Assembly: GCA_021740905.1 (NCBI GenBank)
Contig: JAIOYV010000031.1
Span: forward strand, 1-64,000
DNA: 64,000 bases
Source of the DNA: Bacteroidales bacterium
GTDB lineage: Bacteria; Bacteroidota; Bacteroidia; Bacteroidales; M50B96
Reading direction: 5' to 3'
In this document: in pieces, positions 18,688 through 28,686 of the stretch
How positions within the stretch are numbered: the stretch's first letter is position 1
How the letters are laid out: each line of letters starts with the position of its first letter
Made by a program: the position numbers and the translations under genes
The notes under the pieces: generated by a model
The model's input: only the letters and a program-made list of their open reading frames with translations
Database searches by the model: none
What the model was told of the DNA's origin: nothing

Positions 18688-21600
18688 CTATTTAATAATA
18701 ATAAGTTTCGTTTGATTACTAGTATTTTTACCTTTTAGATATACAGTATAAATACCTGCTTCCAAAAACGTGAGGTCGAGTTTTTGCTTATAAGCACCCT
18801 CTGTAATCATTAATTCATCGGTATAGACAGTTTTGCCGGTAAAGTCAAAAACATCTAACTCTAACTGTTGTTTTTGCATTGAATTAATTTCAAGTAAAAA
18901 TTGTCCATTACCTGGATTTGGGTTTATCTTAAAATCAAAAATGAATGCAGGATCTTCCACTTCGTTAATTGCTACAACATCAATTCCATTTTTTAGATAT
19001 GTACCGTCACCTTTATCCCATTTCACAAATTTGTAATTTTTTATCGATTTGGTATTTGGACTCCATACTTCAAAAGTAAAGCTTTCGTTTTCAGATAAGT
19101 TTTCAACTATACCAAGTGTATAGAAATCATCACCATAAATTGTAATAGCCGTGAACCCACCTTGGAAAATAGTTTTACCTACTAATTGGTTGTTTTCACC
19201 TAATACGGCAATTTCGTCACCAACTTCTGGTGGTGTACCCCAGCTTTCGTAGGGGATACCAACAACCATATTGTTGTCAGTGTTTATGTAAACTTCCTGG
19301 GTGTAATTTTTATATGCTAATATTGACTTATTGTTAACTTGTGAACCTTGTTTTGTACCTGATAAGTTTTCCTGATATGTTAAATATTGTTGACTATTCA
19401 TTTTTATTTGATATCCTTCTCCTGGAATCATATTACCTATTGTATTAAGTATTCCATTTTGTTGATAAGGCCAGTAAATTAAACCGTCTCCATTTTTAAC
19501 AATCGCAATATTGTAAGGAAAAGCACTTCCAAGAATATTACTAAGCATATCTCCAATATCTGCCGGGGTTGTCCTTAAATACCCAATTATGCTCCAATCA
19601 ACTGGGATGGTAATCGAAGATGAAGGAGCCTCTGGAATAATTCTCACACCTGTAATATAAACAGTTGCTGCACTAGCCATTTTTATTTGGTAACTTTCTT
19701 TTACTACATAGTCACCAATAATGTTTAAATTGTACACAGGCCAATATACTTGTCCAGCTCCGTTTTTAATTATTATCAAATTATTAGGCAATTGAGAGGC
19801 AAAAACAGTACTTAAATTCTGATTGAGTGTAAATAGATATGTCGACCATAAACTCCATTCATCAGGCAAAGTAAGCGTTTGTGTTTCTGTGTCCCCATCT
19901 CCCAGTCCTAAAACAGCATATATCCCAAATTCATCTGTAGTAAGTGTAATTTCATTGTTTATTTGGTCGTGGTAAACATTCGCTAAATCCTGCTTTACCC
20001 ACCCATTGAGGGCATTATACTTAAAAAAACATAGAAATTCTTCATTCACTGCCCCTAATTCATTGTCGGTATACTCAACAGTAATTGTAAAATCATTTGC
20101 TGCTATTGTAATAGGATCGTTATTCTGGTCTTTACATGTAACCTTAAATTCGTGTAATATGCTTTTTAGATGGTCGAAATCATCTTTAGCGGCTAGCACA
20201 TCGCTTGCATATTCTACATAATCAGCACTGCTGATAGTAAGATAATCTTCGCCGGCCCAATGTGCCGTATGATACACAACAACACCACAATTTGTGCAAA
20301 TGGAATTAGCCGGAAATGAATAGGTAGTCCCATCTCTGGGTGAATAGAGCCCTCCTCCTGCGGAACTTACAATATTATTTACCTGTCCAAACATTACCGC
20401 ATAATCCTTTGTTTTGTATTCCTTCTCCTGCATCCAGTCCAGGGGTTCCAACAGGCTTTGCTCATAACAATGGTCGATACCGTTAATATCGGTTACACAA
20501 TCTTCAGTACTTCCGTTTATTGCCCAATAGAACGAACCTGGCAGTTTTTTTTCGGCCATATAGTTTACAAAATACCTAAACCATCCTTCGCTGTATTCGG
20601 CCTGGTCGACAAGTGTACAACCTGGATTGGAAGGACATGTTTCGAGATGGTAGAAAGCCCCAAAACTACTAGGAATCACTGCGTGATTTTTAGATAGATA
20701 CCCCCACCTGAAATTATTTACACCGGTGATATTCGATTGGTTGTACTTTAAACTGTCGATCACATAGTATTCCTCGAATTGGGTTGTGTGTGGGCTGAAC
20801 ACAAGTTTGTGATAGGGAATAATTTCAGGATCGACAGGATAATAGTATGTACTTTGGGAGCTGGAGTTTTCCCCATAAGTTGAAAGGCTTTCAGCATTAC
20901 CATAATTATCACTGGAATTATTAGTTGTTCCGAGAGAAGTGCTGTAGTATTCAGAAATTTCTACTTCTTCACTTACTTTGGGTAAACTTCCGTGTTCTTT
21001 AACCCCTTCAACAAAAACAAGCCAATCGGGGTTTATGGCCCTTATATTTATACCGGCGGTTTGGGCAAAACGCCTGAAATCATCCACATCGCCCGAACCA
21101 TCCCATTTGGCTTCAAAGGGTTCGTTTATCAAGCTTATGCCAACAATATTATTTTGTTGCAGGTTTTCGGCCATATAAAACAGGCTTTCGAGATAATCTG
21201 TTTCAGTAATGCTGTACGTACTGCTATACCACAGCCCTATATCATTAGTGGCTTCAATACCAGTGAGCGACAATACCACATTTAAATCAATCGCAGGATT
21301 ATTGCATCGATCAATAATCTCCACAAGTGCTTGATAAATGGTTTTAGGGGTATTCGGAGCTGAAAAGAAAATACTGTTACCAAGTAAGTTGGCATTAACC
21401 TCTGATAGTGGTATTGTTTGGGAAGCATTGCTCATTTGGTCTACGATTACATCAACCGGATAACACAACCTTATAGTATTGTATCCGAGGCTTTTTATCT
21501 TGTTCAACAAATCATCTATGCCGTAATTATCTAAAGATAAACCGGATATACTGCCGCTTTCAATGCCCCATAGAATTACTCCCCGCAAATTGACCAATTC

Positions 21601-23493
21601 TGGATTACCTGAAGAGACATCCTTTTGATAAATATTTCCCTTTTTGTGCTTGAAATCAAAATTGTTTAGATCGGCATTAACAATATCGTCGGTGGCAAAA
21701 TACCATCCGGCAGGGCTGTTGTTTACAAAGTCGGTTTCTTCGGGTGCATAATATTCAATTGCACCAATATCAACCCCGGTTGAACCGATTGGCGGGATAC
21801 CTGCGGGAATATAATGGCCAAAATAGTCCGATTTGTAATCACTTAAACTAATCCCTTCATCAATACAGTTTGATGTAGGGATCAATGTAAAATCTTCAGC
21901 AGTAGTAGGTGTAGCTGATATAAAAGGGGAAGTGCCAACAGAATTAATTATTGTAGGAGGACTACCGTACTGTGAATTTTCATAAGCAATTAAAGTACTA
22001 TAAGTAGCTAATCCACATGTTATATAGTTGAGGAATTCTTCTGGTATAGCATTATAACTGGCAGTGACTGAATTTAAAGAACTAAAGTCGTATACTTTGC
22101 CACTCTGAACCCCCAGATAAAAAATATTGTTATTTATCCAGGCATTGCATCCTTGTGTCCCATCTAATTTCAATGCTGCGTAATTCGAGCTATTATTTTC
22201 AATATAAACTGTGTTATGATAAATATAAGCAGAGTAACCTATTGAACCTCCATTAAAATAGATGCCGCTTTCGCTACAGTCCTTGATGATATTGTGGTGT
22301 ACTTTTGCAGATGTGAAATTTGTTTGATTACTTAATATTCCATTTGTTGAGCCTTCTAACCAATTATTATAGACATTATAATACCCATTCCCTAATGTTA
22401 CACATGATGTAAGATTTGTTGTACCAATACATATATTATCATGGAAGTTATTGTTGTCACCTGTGCAATTCATTGCATAAAATAACCCATCTTGAGCTAA
22501 GGGCGTACAATATAGGTTGTTGAAAGCAATATTAAAGTTTTGTGTGGATTGAATGGAAATACATTGATTTTCTTGATAAGATGAAGTAGATTGGAAGATT
22601 TGAGTGATAGTACACCTTGAAACATCTATTGATTCTGAATAAAGTCCTATCTGTATACCAGAAACAGAAGTAATCTCACATTCAAGTATCTCCGAATTTT
22701 CTGCACCTAATACAGTTATGCCACTCCCCCCAGATTCAATAAAACAGTCATTAATAGTAATATCATCATAATATTCAGTGAAAATTGCATGTACAACAGT
22801 TTGAATGTTACAATCGCGAATATTTAAACCACTATTATGATCAATTGAGCCTAAACCTTCTGCATTTATTCCGTTCTGATAAGTATTAATATTGCATTCG
22901 TTGATCTCTATATGATTATAATTGTGTAAGGATATTCCAACATTACATGAAACAGGATCATCAATAATGCACGAAGTGATTTTTAATCCATCTCCAGAGA
23001 TTGCATAAATTCCATAATTTGCCCCACTAATTATACATTTGTCGACAGTAATTGTGTTTGTGCTAAATCCAGTAATATGAATGCCTTTATCTGTAGTATT
23101 CAGGCCTAGACAAAGTAAATATAGGTTTTCAATGTGTATATTATTTTTGTTGTTGATAAGAATTATAGATGTTGTAGATGAAGAAAGTATTTGGGGTTTG
23201 TTTCCAACATCATAAGCTCCTATTGTAATGTTGTCCGCACCAATTGTAAGAGGAGATGATAAAGAAATTGTTGTTCCTCGTTTTATTAGGTAAACATCAC
23301 CGGCAACCCAAGATAAATTTGTTAAAGTCTCCCAGGGTGTGTTTATGGTTGTTCCATTATTACTGTCATCACCTTGTCCATTAGGTGTCGGATCAATATA
23401 ATATGTGTTTGGTGATTGTGCAAAAAGTGCACTTAATTGTAAACATAGCAATAATACTATTGCGATTGTTTTAAGTATGCTGCTCGATTTCAT
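18688..23493 (-). CDS. Giant T9SS protein: beta-helix plus GH5-like barrel, nucleophile apparently lost
   Basis: 1,601 residues from the start at 23493, which opens a signal peptide ending LFAQ. Residues ~30-580 form a right-handed beta-helix with many short Asn/Ile coils. Residues ~635-1030 look like a GH5 (cellulase-type) barrel: LRGVILWG, YNTIRLCYPVDV, the acid/base region LINEPFE (Glu ~791), LVFSPHTTQFEE, and PGSFYWAINGSTED. Where GH5 enzymes carry the nucleophile Glu (normally EFG), this protein reads VIPSSFGAF (Ser ~943), so hydrolysis is doubtful and a binding role is possible. Two repeated ~90-residue units with KNGxGxxYWP and GYQIKM follow, then a type A T9SS domain (INPNPGNGQFLLEI). 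Confidence 0.85.
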   Translation of the reverse strand: MKSSSILKTIAIVLLLCLQLSALFAQSPNTYYIDPTPNGQGDDSNNGTTINTPWETLTNLSWVAGDVYLIKRGTTISLSSPLTIGADNITIGAYDVGNKPQILSSSTTSIILINNKNNIHIENLYLLCLGLNTTDKGIHITGFSTNTITVDKCIISGANYGIYAISGDGLKITSCIIDDPVSCNVGISLHNYNHIEINECNINTYQNGINAEGLGSIDHNSGLNIRDCNIQTVVHAIFTEYYDDITINDCFIESGGSGITVLGAENSEILECEITSVSGIQIGLYSESIDVSRCTITQIFQSTSSYQENQCISIQSTQNFNIAFNNLYCTPLAQDGLFYAMNCTGDNNNFHDNICIGTTNLTSCVTLGNGYYNVYNNWLEGSTNGILSNQTNFTSAKVHHNIIKDCSESGIYFNGGSIGYSAYIYHNTVYIENNSSNYAALKLDGTQGCNAWINNNIFYLGVQSGKVYDFSSLNSVTASYNAIPEEFLNYITCGLATYSTLIAYENSQYGSPPTIINSVGTSPFISATPTTAEDFTLIPTSNCIDEGISLSDYKSDYFGHYIPAGIPPIGSTGVDIGAIEYYAPEETDFVNNSPAGWYFATDDIVNADLNNFDFKHKKGNIYQKDVSSGNPELVNLRGVILWGIESGSISGLSLDNYGIDDLLNKIKSLGYNTIRLCYPVDVIVDQMSNASQTIPLSEVNANLLGNSIFFSAPNTPKTIYQALVEIIDRCNNPAIDLNVVLSLTGIEATNDIGLWYSSTYSITETDYLESLFYMAENLQQNNIVGISLINEPFEAKWDGSGDVDDFRRFAQTAGINIRAINPDWLVFVEGVKEHGSLPKVSEEVEISEYYSTSLGTTNNSSDNYGNAESLSTYGENSSSQSTYYYPVDPEIIPYHKLVFSPHTTQFEEYYVIDSLKYNQSNITGVNNFRWGYLSKNHAVIPSSFGAFYHLETCPSNPGCTLVDQAEYSEGWFRYFVNYMAEKKLPGSFYWAINGSTEDCVTDINGIDHCYEQSLLEPLDWMQEKEYKTKDYAVMFGQVNNIVSSAGGGLYSPRDGTTYSFPANSICTNCGVVVYHTAHWAGEDYLTISSADYVEYASDVLAAKDDFDHLKSILHEFKVTCKDQNNDPITIAANDFTITVEYTDNELGAVNEEFLCFFKYNALNGWVKQDLANVYHDQINNEITLTTDEFGIYAVLGLGDGDTETQTLTLPDEWSLWSTYLFTLNQNLSTVFASQLPNNLIIIKNGAGQVYWPVYNLNIIGDYVVKESYQIKMASAATVYITGVRIIPEAPSSSITIPVDWSIIGYLRTTPADIGDMLSNILGSAFPYNIAIVKNGDGLIYWPYQQNGILNTIGNMIPGEGYQIKMNSQQYLTYQENLSGTKQGSQVNNKSILAYKNYTQEVYINTDNNMVVGIPYESWGTPPEVGDEIAVLGENNQLVGKTIFQGGFTAITIYGDDFYTLGIVENLSENESFTFEVWSPNTKSIKNYKFVKWDKGDGTYLKNGIDVVAINEVEDPAFIFDFKINPNPGNGQFLLEINSMQKQQLELDVFDFTGKTVYTDELMITEGAYKQKLDLTFLEAGIYTVYLKGKNTSNQTKLIIIK

Positions 23494-23665
23494 AAGAATA
23501 AGTTTAAAGGTAATAATGTCTGAAGCTTTTCTTTTATTCGTGAAAGATTTTTCCCGGGCTGAGGACATCCGGCAGCAAAACCACCGAATGCCCGCTAATA
23601 GTCGAACTTGTTCTTACCAATCAGAAAGATGAAATTACCGGGATGAAAAAAGAGCGGGTAGTTTT

Positions 23666-23703
<38 letters not shown>

Positions 23704-23937
23704 AAACACTGGGTTGTGGGCTTTGCATGGCAGTATGTAGGTTAATTTGAGCATAGGTTTCGGTAAAATTTTATCCTTCAAAAATAATAAAATAAATGAT
23801 ATTGAAAAGGGGTTTTAAGATTAATTTACACAAAGTAATCGGGTGAGTCTGTTTGCCAATGCAGCCAACTCTTGTTACAAGTCTCCGGGTGAGTTTTGAA
23901 TGAAAAGCCCCGTTGTTCGAACTTTCCGCTACTTTTG

Positions 23938-24045
23938 CATAGTACTCACCCGGTGACTGAACCTGTGCGGCGCCTACTCGAGATCAGACCAGCATTAGCG
24001 GTGCCACTCCCGCACGTGCGGGGGTTGCACCGGTGAAAAACCTTT
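23938..24045 (+). ncRNA. Possible structured small RNA upstream of der
   Basis: A TACTTTTG -7-like box (23930-23937) is followed by a GC-rich segment. Within it CGGTGC (23999-24004) pairs with GCACCG (24027-24032), enclosing the perfect palindrome CCCGCACGTGCGGG (24009-24022). The composition differs from the AT-rich flanks. It could instead be a REP-like palindrome or the der leader; no RNA family is recognised. Confidence 0.25.
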
Positions 24046-24079
24046 TCGCCAATCATTCTGATTTCTAAGGGCAAATACC

Positions 24080-24087
24080 TACTTTTG
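24080..24087 (+). promoter_or_regulatory. Bacteroidota-type -7 box (TACTTTTG) for der
   Basis: TACTTTTG stands 38 nt before the der ATG, with TCTG near the expected -33 position as a poor TTTG match. This is a good fit to the TAnnTTTG consensus. Confidence 0.5.
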
Positions 24088-24125
24088 CAGCCTCAAAAAA
24101 TTGAGATTGATATAATTATACAGAG

Positions 24126-25430
24126 ATGGGAAATATAGTAGCGATTGTGGGACGGCCAAATGTGGGCAAATCCACCTTTTTCAACAGGCTTACCGAGTCG
24201 CGCCATGCTATTGTCGACGAACAAAGCGGCGTTACCCGCGATCGCCACTATGGCAAATCGATTTGGAACGGCAGGGATTTCTCGGTGATCGACACGGGCG
24301 GATATGTCGTAAATTCCGACGATGTGTTCGAGGAGGAGATCAGGAAGCAAGTACTTCTTGCCATTGCCGAGGCCGACACCATTGTATTTATGGTGGATGT
24401 GACGAACGGGGTTACCGACTTGGATCAATCGGTTGCACAGATTTTAAGAAAAGTAAACAAGCCTGTATTTCTTGTGGTGAACAAGGTGGATAACAACGAT
24501 CGTATTTTCGATGCACAGGAATTCTATAGTTTAGGGCTTGGCGAATTGTTTTGTGTATCGTCGATGAATGGAACCGGCACCGGTGAAGTGTTGGACGAAC
24601 TGGTAAAGACCTTCACCAAACCCGATGAAATTGAGGACTCTGAAATCCCTCGCTTTGCCATTGTGGGAAGGCCCAACGTAGGGAAATCGTCGTTGGTGAA
24701 TGCGCTGGTTGGCACCGAGCGGAATATTGTTACAGATATTCCCGGCACCACCCGCGATACAATCGATACCCGCTACAATAAATTTGGGTTCGAGTTTAAC
24801 CTGGTCGATACGGCAGGGCTCCGAAAAAGGGGCAAGACCATGGACGACGTGGAGTTTTACTCTGTAATGCGATCGATCCGCGCCATCGAAAACAGCGATG
24901 TATGCCTGTTGATGATCGATGCGACCCGTGGCATCGAATCGCAAGACCTGAACATTTTTCAGCAAATAATAAATAACCGAAAGGGGGTTGTGATACTCAT
25001 CAACAAATGGGATTTAGTCGAAAAAGATACAAAGACCTCGCTCGAATTCACCAATAAAATAAAAAGCAAGCTCGCCCCTTTCAACGATATTCCCATTGTT
25101 TTTACGTCAGCTGTCAGCAAGCAACGGATACATAAAGTACTGGAAACAGCCATTGCCGTGTTCGAGGCCAAGAAGCAAAAAATACCTACCTCGAAGCTGA
25201 ATGATGTGATGTTGAAGGCCATCGAAGAGTATCATCCACCGGCTGTAAAGGGCAAGTTCATCAAAATAAAATATGTGACCCAACTGCCCACGTATGCCCC
25301 CAGCTTTGCTTTCTTTGCCAATTTACCACAGTATATCAAGGATCCATACCGTCGCTATCTCGAGAACAAACTGAGGGAGTATTTCGATTTTTCAGGAGTC
25401 CCAATTCAGATTTTCTTCAGAAAAAAGTAA
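24126..25430 (+). CDS. der: Ribosome biogenesis GTPase Der (EngA)
   Basis: An essential double-GTPase needed for 50S subunit maturation. Domain 1 has GRPNVGKS at residues 9-16, DTGGY, and the specificity motif NKVD. Domain 2 repeats [11 protein letters not shown] (~181), DTAGLRKRG and NKWD, and a KH-like domain closes the protein ([13 protein letters not shown], then PIQIFFRKK). The 434-residue length is normal. It seems to be transcribed alone from the nearby TACTTTTG box. Confidence 0.97.
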   Translation: MGNIVAIVGRPNVGKSTFFNRLTESRHAIVDEQSGVTRDRHYGKSIWNGRDFSVIDTGGYVVNSDDVFEEEIRKQVLLAIAEADTIVFMVDVTNGVTDLDQSVAQILRKVNKPVFLVVNKVDNNDRIFDAQEFYSLGLGELFCVSSMNGTGTGEVLDELVKTFTKPDEIEDSEIPRFAIVGRPNVGKSSLVNALVGTERNIVTDIPGTTRDTIDTRYNKFGFEFNLVDTAGLRKRGKTMDDVEFYSVMRSIRAIENSDVCLLMIDATRGIESQDLNIFQQIINNRKGVVILINKWDLVEKDTKTSLEFTNKIKSKLAPFNDIPIVFTSAVSKQRIHKVLETAIAVFEAKKQKIPTSKLNDVMLKAIEEYHPPAVKGKFIKIKYVTQLPTYAPSFAFFANLPQYIKDPYRRYLENKLREYFDFSGVPIQIFFRKK

Positions 25431-25553
25431 TTTTGTGAATAGCAAAAATGCCACAGATTATCAGATTAAGGATTTCAAATTTGGAGGATTTATTTTAATT
25501 GTTTCATTATAATAGAAGTAGACAGTTTGCGTTAATTGTTTCAAAATAAAAAG

Positions 25554-26057
25554 ATGAAGTTCAACTTTGCTAAAATAATTTTTGTAGTTGTCCTCTTCCT
25601 GATGGGGTTTTATTCGTGTGGCGAATTGATTTCCTATTCCGAAACCCCGGCCATAGAATATCGCGACCACATTGCAAAAGACAGCATCAATTTATTGGGC
25701 AATGTCAACCGGTATGTCGAGCTTAAGTTTTCAATTATTGATGGGGATGGTGACTTTGGGCTATCGGTAGCCGACACCATGCCACCATTCGACAGCCTGT
25801 ATTACTTCAATTTCTTTACTACTTTATACGGTTTCTCGCATGGGAAATTTGATAGCGTGGCCATTGAAAATCCCAATTTCAGGATTAAAGATGTCCCTAT
25901 CGAAGAACATAAAACCTACAAGGCCGACATCTATGTGGAATTCGACTACCCTAAAAGTTTTTTGAAATTCGACACTATTAAATACGACTTTTATGTGGTT
26001 GATAAGGCATTGCACCATTCCAATACAGTTACAACGCCAAACATAATTTTTGAATAG
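25554..26057 (+). CDS. Lipoprotein of unknown function
   Basis: A 167-residue protein with a lipoprotein signal peptide (FLMGFYSC lipobox, Cys ~22). The mature part is beta-rich, with IDGDGDFGLS (a calcium-loop-like run) and paired Tyr/Phe strands such as FDSLYYFNFFTTLYGF and YKADIYVEFDYP. The start at 25554 is preferred over the upstream ATG because it gives a clean signal peptide. It resembles small Bacteroidota lipoproteins of the cell envelope; I cannot name a family. Confidence 0.7.
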   Translation: MKFNFAKIIFVVVLFLMGFYSCGELISYSETPAIEYRDHIAKDSINLLGNVNRYVELKFSIIDGDGDFGLSVADTMPPFDSLYYFNFFTTLYGFSHGKFDSVAIENPNFRIKDVPIEEHKTYKADIYVEFDYPKSFLKFDTIKYDFYVVDKALHHSNTVTTPNIIFE

Positions 26058-26079
26058 GGGTTTCGAGTTTTGTGTATCG

Positions 26080-26250
26080 GGTTTCGTATTCATCCCCATC
26101 TATCGTCTCTATTTCATAGCCCAATTCAGTCTCCCCCTTAAATTAAGGGGGACAATCCGTGTTTCATAGAAAGGGGAAGTGACAACTTCCCCAAATTTGT
26201 GCAACAAGGGAAAGCCTTTCCTTATTTTAAGGAAGGGTTAGGATGGATGA
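26080..26250. repeat. Dispersed repeat copy 1
   Basis: This intergenic block has a diverged direct copy at 63710-63850. Shared words include TTCATAGC, CAATTCAGT, CTTAAATTAAGGG, GAAAGCC and TTTTAAGGAAGGGTT followed by GGATGGATGA. It contains small hairpins (CCCCCTTAAATTAAGGGGG; GGGGAAGTGACAACTTCCCC). It lies between a lipoprotein gene and the convergent Rrf2 gene. Confidence 0.7.
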
Positions 26251-26314
26251 AAAAAATATGAGGTTTCCGGTTTACGGCACCCAGCAACTAATACCCAGTA
26301 ACAAGCACCCAGTT

Positions 26315-26716
26315 TTATTGCAAATATGATTCGAGTGTGTGCCCCGAAAGGTAATCCTTGAATTCACGGGTCATTCTTTGGGCCACATTTTCGAGAATAC
26401 ATTTTCCAAATGGGCAGATAGGCTTGTCAAGGGGGCAAGTCGTGATTTCGATTTTCCCTTCGATGGATTCATAAATGTCGAGCAGTGTAATATCTTTAGG
26501 ATCTTTTTTCAGGTCGAACCCACCGTTTGGCCCACGCAGAGAAGTAAGGAAATCATCTTTAACAAGCCTCTGCATTACTTTGGCCACATGGTGCCGCGAC
26601 GATTGGGTGGCTTCTGCAATGGTTAGCACATTGGTGGTATGTTTGGCCTGGGCGACGAGGATCATTCCGTGGAGCCCAATCGAGGCCGCTTCTGATAATG
26701 TTACTACTTTTGCCAT
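26315..26716 (-). CDS. Rrf2-family transcriptional regulator, possibly Fe-S sensing
   Basis: A 133-residue dimeric winged-helix repressor type. The HTH region is TIAEATQSSRHHVAKVMQRL, the wing is LRGPNGGFDL, and the dimerisation helix follows. Cys94, Cys101 and Cys106 (TCPLDKPICPFGKC) occupy the place of the iron-sulfur ligands of IscR/NsrR, although the spacing (6 and 4 residues between) differs from the IscR 5/5 pattern. An NsrR-like nitric-oxide or redox role is plausible. No target gene is adjacent. Confidence 0.85.
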   Translation of the reverse strand: MAKVVTLSEAASIGLHGMILVAQAKHTTNVLTIAEATQSSRHHVAKVMQRLVKDDFLTSLRGPNGGFDLKKDPKDITLLDIYESIEGKIEITTCPLDKPICPFGKCILENVAQRMTREFKDYLSGHTLESYLQ

Positions 26717-26910
26717 CTGTGTTTTATGTCATTCAGTAAGGAAATGTTTTAATGTGTCAAAAATAGTAATCAATAGGATATAATTGTATAATTATTGGCG
26801 ATTAAATTAACTTATGTTCAGAATTGTTTTTATTGTCGATCGTAGACAATTATTTTTTACTGATTATGTTTGATAAAGTCGATGACCATTAAAAGAAAAA
26901 TAAAAGCCGG

Positions 26911-28008
26911 ATGAAAAGGGTGCTGATTTCTGTGACCAATGACCTTGTGACCGATCAACGGGTGCATAAAGTGGCCATGTCTCTTACAAAGGCGGGCTAT
27001 TCGATTACACTGGTTGGAAGAAAATTGGCCCAAAGCCCTCCTGTTTCGCAGCCCTATAGTACCCACCGGATGATTTTGCTTTTCAAGAATGGTCCCTTGT
27101 TTTATGCTGAATATAATATCAGGTTATTCTTTTTGCTACTATTTTCAAAAGCCGACATTTTCCTATCGAACGACCTCGACAGCCTTCCGGCCAATTTCCT
27201 TGCTTCAAGAATAAAAAATAAGCCAATTGTTTACGATAGCCACGAGCTTTTTACCGAAGTGCCCGAACTGATTGACAGGCCAACTATCCAACGAATATGG
27301 CTTGAAATTGAAAAGGCAATCCTGCCAAGAATCAACTATTCATATACTGTTTGCCAATCGCTTGCCGATTATTATCAGCAGAAATATGGTTTGTTGATGA
27401 GGGTTGTGAGAAATATCCCGAATTGTAAAGGACAAGTACAACCCGAACCTGATTCCAAAAGAGAGAATGTTGTCTTGTATCAAGGTTCCGTGAATGTTGG
27501 CCGTGGTGTCGATTTGGTCATCAAGGCCATGAAGTTTTTGGAGGGTGTTGAATTCTGGGTGATCGGGTCGGGCGATGTGGAAAATGAGATGAAAGCCCTT
27601 GCCCATTCGGAAGGTGTTGCTGATAAGGTGAAGTTTTTCGGAAGGATCCCATTTGCAGATTTACGCCAATATACCCGGCAGGCAATGGTGGGCATTAGCC
27701 TCGAAGAAAACCGGGGCCTGAATTATTACTATGCTTTGCCCAACAAATTATTCGATTACATCCATGCCGGAGTACCAATTCTTGGTTCCGACCTGCCCGA
27801 AATTTCAAGGATTATTGATTCTTACCAGGTAGGGATAGTTGCAAAGAGCCGGGAACCGGAGTACATTGCCAGAGAGATTAGGATGATGTTGAGCGATCAG
27901 GAAATGCGCAGTCGATGGGATGATAATCTGAAAGAAGCTGCACATGGACTTTGCTGGGAAAACGAAGAGAAAGAACTGATGGCCCTTTTCGATTCAATTC
28001 ATGTTTAA
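26911..28008 (+). CDS. Glycosyltransferase family 4
   Basis: A 365-residue GT-B enzyme of the cytoplasm or inner-membrane face. The N-terminal Rossmann half has LISVTNDLVTDQRVHKVA and DIFLSNDLDSLPANFLA, followed by VYDSHELFTEVPEL. The donor-binding C-terminal half has NVVLYQGSVNVGRGVDLVI, KVKFFGRIPF, LEENRGLNYYYALPNKLFDY and GVPILGSDLPE, which is typical GT4. Acceptor and sugar are unknown; surface polysaccharide assembly is likely. It is followed by a rhomboid gene with its own -7 box. Confidence 0.88.
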   Translation: MKRVLISVTNDLVTDQRVHKVAMSLTKAGYSITLVGRKLAQSPPVSQPYSTHRMILLFKNGPLFYAEYNIRLFFLLLFSKADIFLSNDLDSLPANFLASRIKNKPIVYDSHELFTEVPELIDRPTIQRIWLEIEKAILPRINYSYTVCQSLADYYQQKYGLLMRVVRNIPNCKGQVQPEPDSKRENVVLYQGSVNVGRGVDLVIKAMKFLEGVEFWVIGSGDVENEMKALAHSEGVADKVKFFGRIPFADLRQYTRQAMVGISLEENRGLNYYYALPNKLFDYIHAGVPILGSDLPEISRIIDSYQVGIVAKSREPEYIAREIRMMLSDQEMRSRWDDNLKEAAHGLCWENEEKELMALFDSIHV

Positions 28009-28042
28009 AAAAGTTGACCAACAGATAGCCCTCATCTTTTAC

Positions 28043-28050
28043 TATTTTTG
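28043..28050 (+). promoter_or_regulatory. Bacteroidota-type -7 box (TATTTTTG) for rhomboid gene
   Basis: TATTTTTG lies 17 nt before the rhomboid ATG. Transcription start would fall close to the start codon, giving a very short leader. No consensus -33 box is at the right spacing. Confidence 0.35.
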
Positions 28051-28067
28051 CCAACAAATTTTACGAA

Positions 28068-28682
28068 ATGACAATAATAATCCTGATCATTACAGTAGCG
28101 ATTTCAATTCTTGCTTTCAACAAGCCGGAGATTATGGACCGGCTCCAATTCAATCCATCGCAAACCTACCATCAAAAGCAATGGTACCGCCTCATAAGCC
28201 ATGGGTTTGTCCATGCCGGCTGGTGGCATTTGATTATTAATATGCTTGTATTTTATTCCTTTGGAAGAGCTATCGAAGCGGATTTTGATGCGCTTAAGAT
28301 GAATGGTCTGATGGAAAACCCCAATTTTAATTACGCATTCCTTTACTTTGGGGGCATTATCTTTTCTTCTCTATTAACCTTAAAAAAGCACAAAGATAAT
28401 CCTGGGTATAATTCGGTTGGGGCTTCCGGGGCTGTGTCGGCCGTGGTTTTTACCAGTATTTTTTTTAATCCCTGGCACAAAATATATTTTTACGGGATAA
28501 TTGGCCTACCGGGAATTTTGCTTGGCCTTATCTATCTGGGTTACTCCTATTACATGGGCCGCAAAGGCGACGGCTTTATAAACCACGATGCCCATTTTGT
28601 AGGAGCTGTATATGGTTTGCTTTTTCCTATTTTAATAGACCCGGATTTGATTAAGGTATTCGTTCACCAATTATTGAATTAG
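28068..28682 (+). CDS. Rhomboid-family intramembrane serine protease
   Basis: A 204-residue membrane protein of six predicted TM helices. The HGFVHAGWWHLIINM stretch is the rhomboid first loop/TM2, VGASGAVSAVV carries the catalytic Ser in GxSG, and DAHFVGAVYGLLFP in the last helix supplies the catalytic His. It should cleave TM segments of unknown substrates. The downstream gmhB-like gene starts 4 nt after its stop, so the two are probably one operon with the aminotransferase. Confidence 0.9.
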   Translation: MTIIILIITVAISILAFNKPEIMDRLQFNPSQTYHQKQWYRLISHGFVHAGWWHLIINMLVFYSFGRAIEADFDALKMNGLMENPNFNYAFLYFGGIIFSSLLTLKKHKDNPGYNSVGASGAVSAVVFTSIFFNPWHKIYFYGIIGLPGILLGLIYLGYSYYMGRKGDGFINHDAHFVGAVYGLLFPILIDPDLIKVFVHQLLN

Positions 28683-28686
28683 GACT

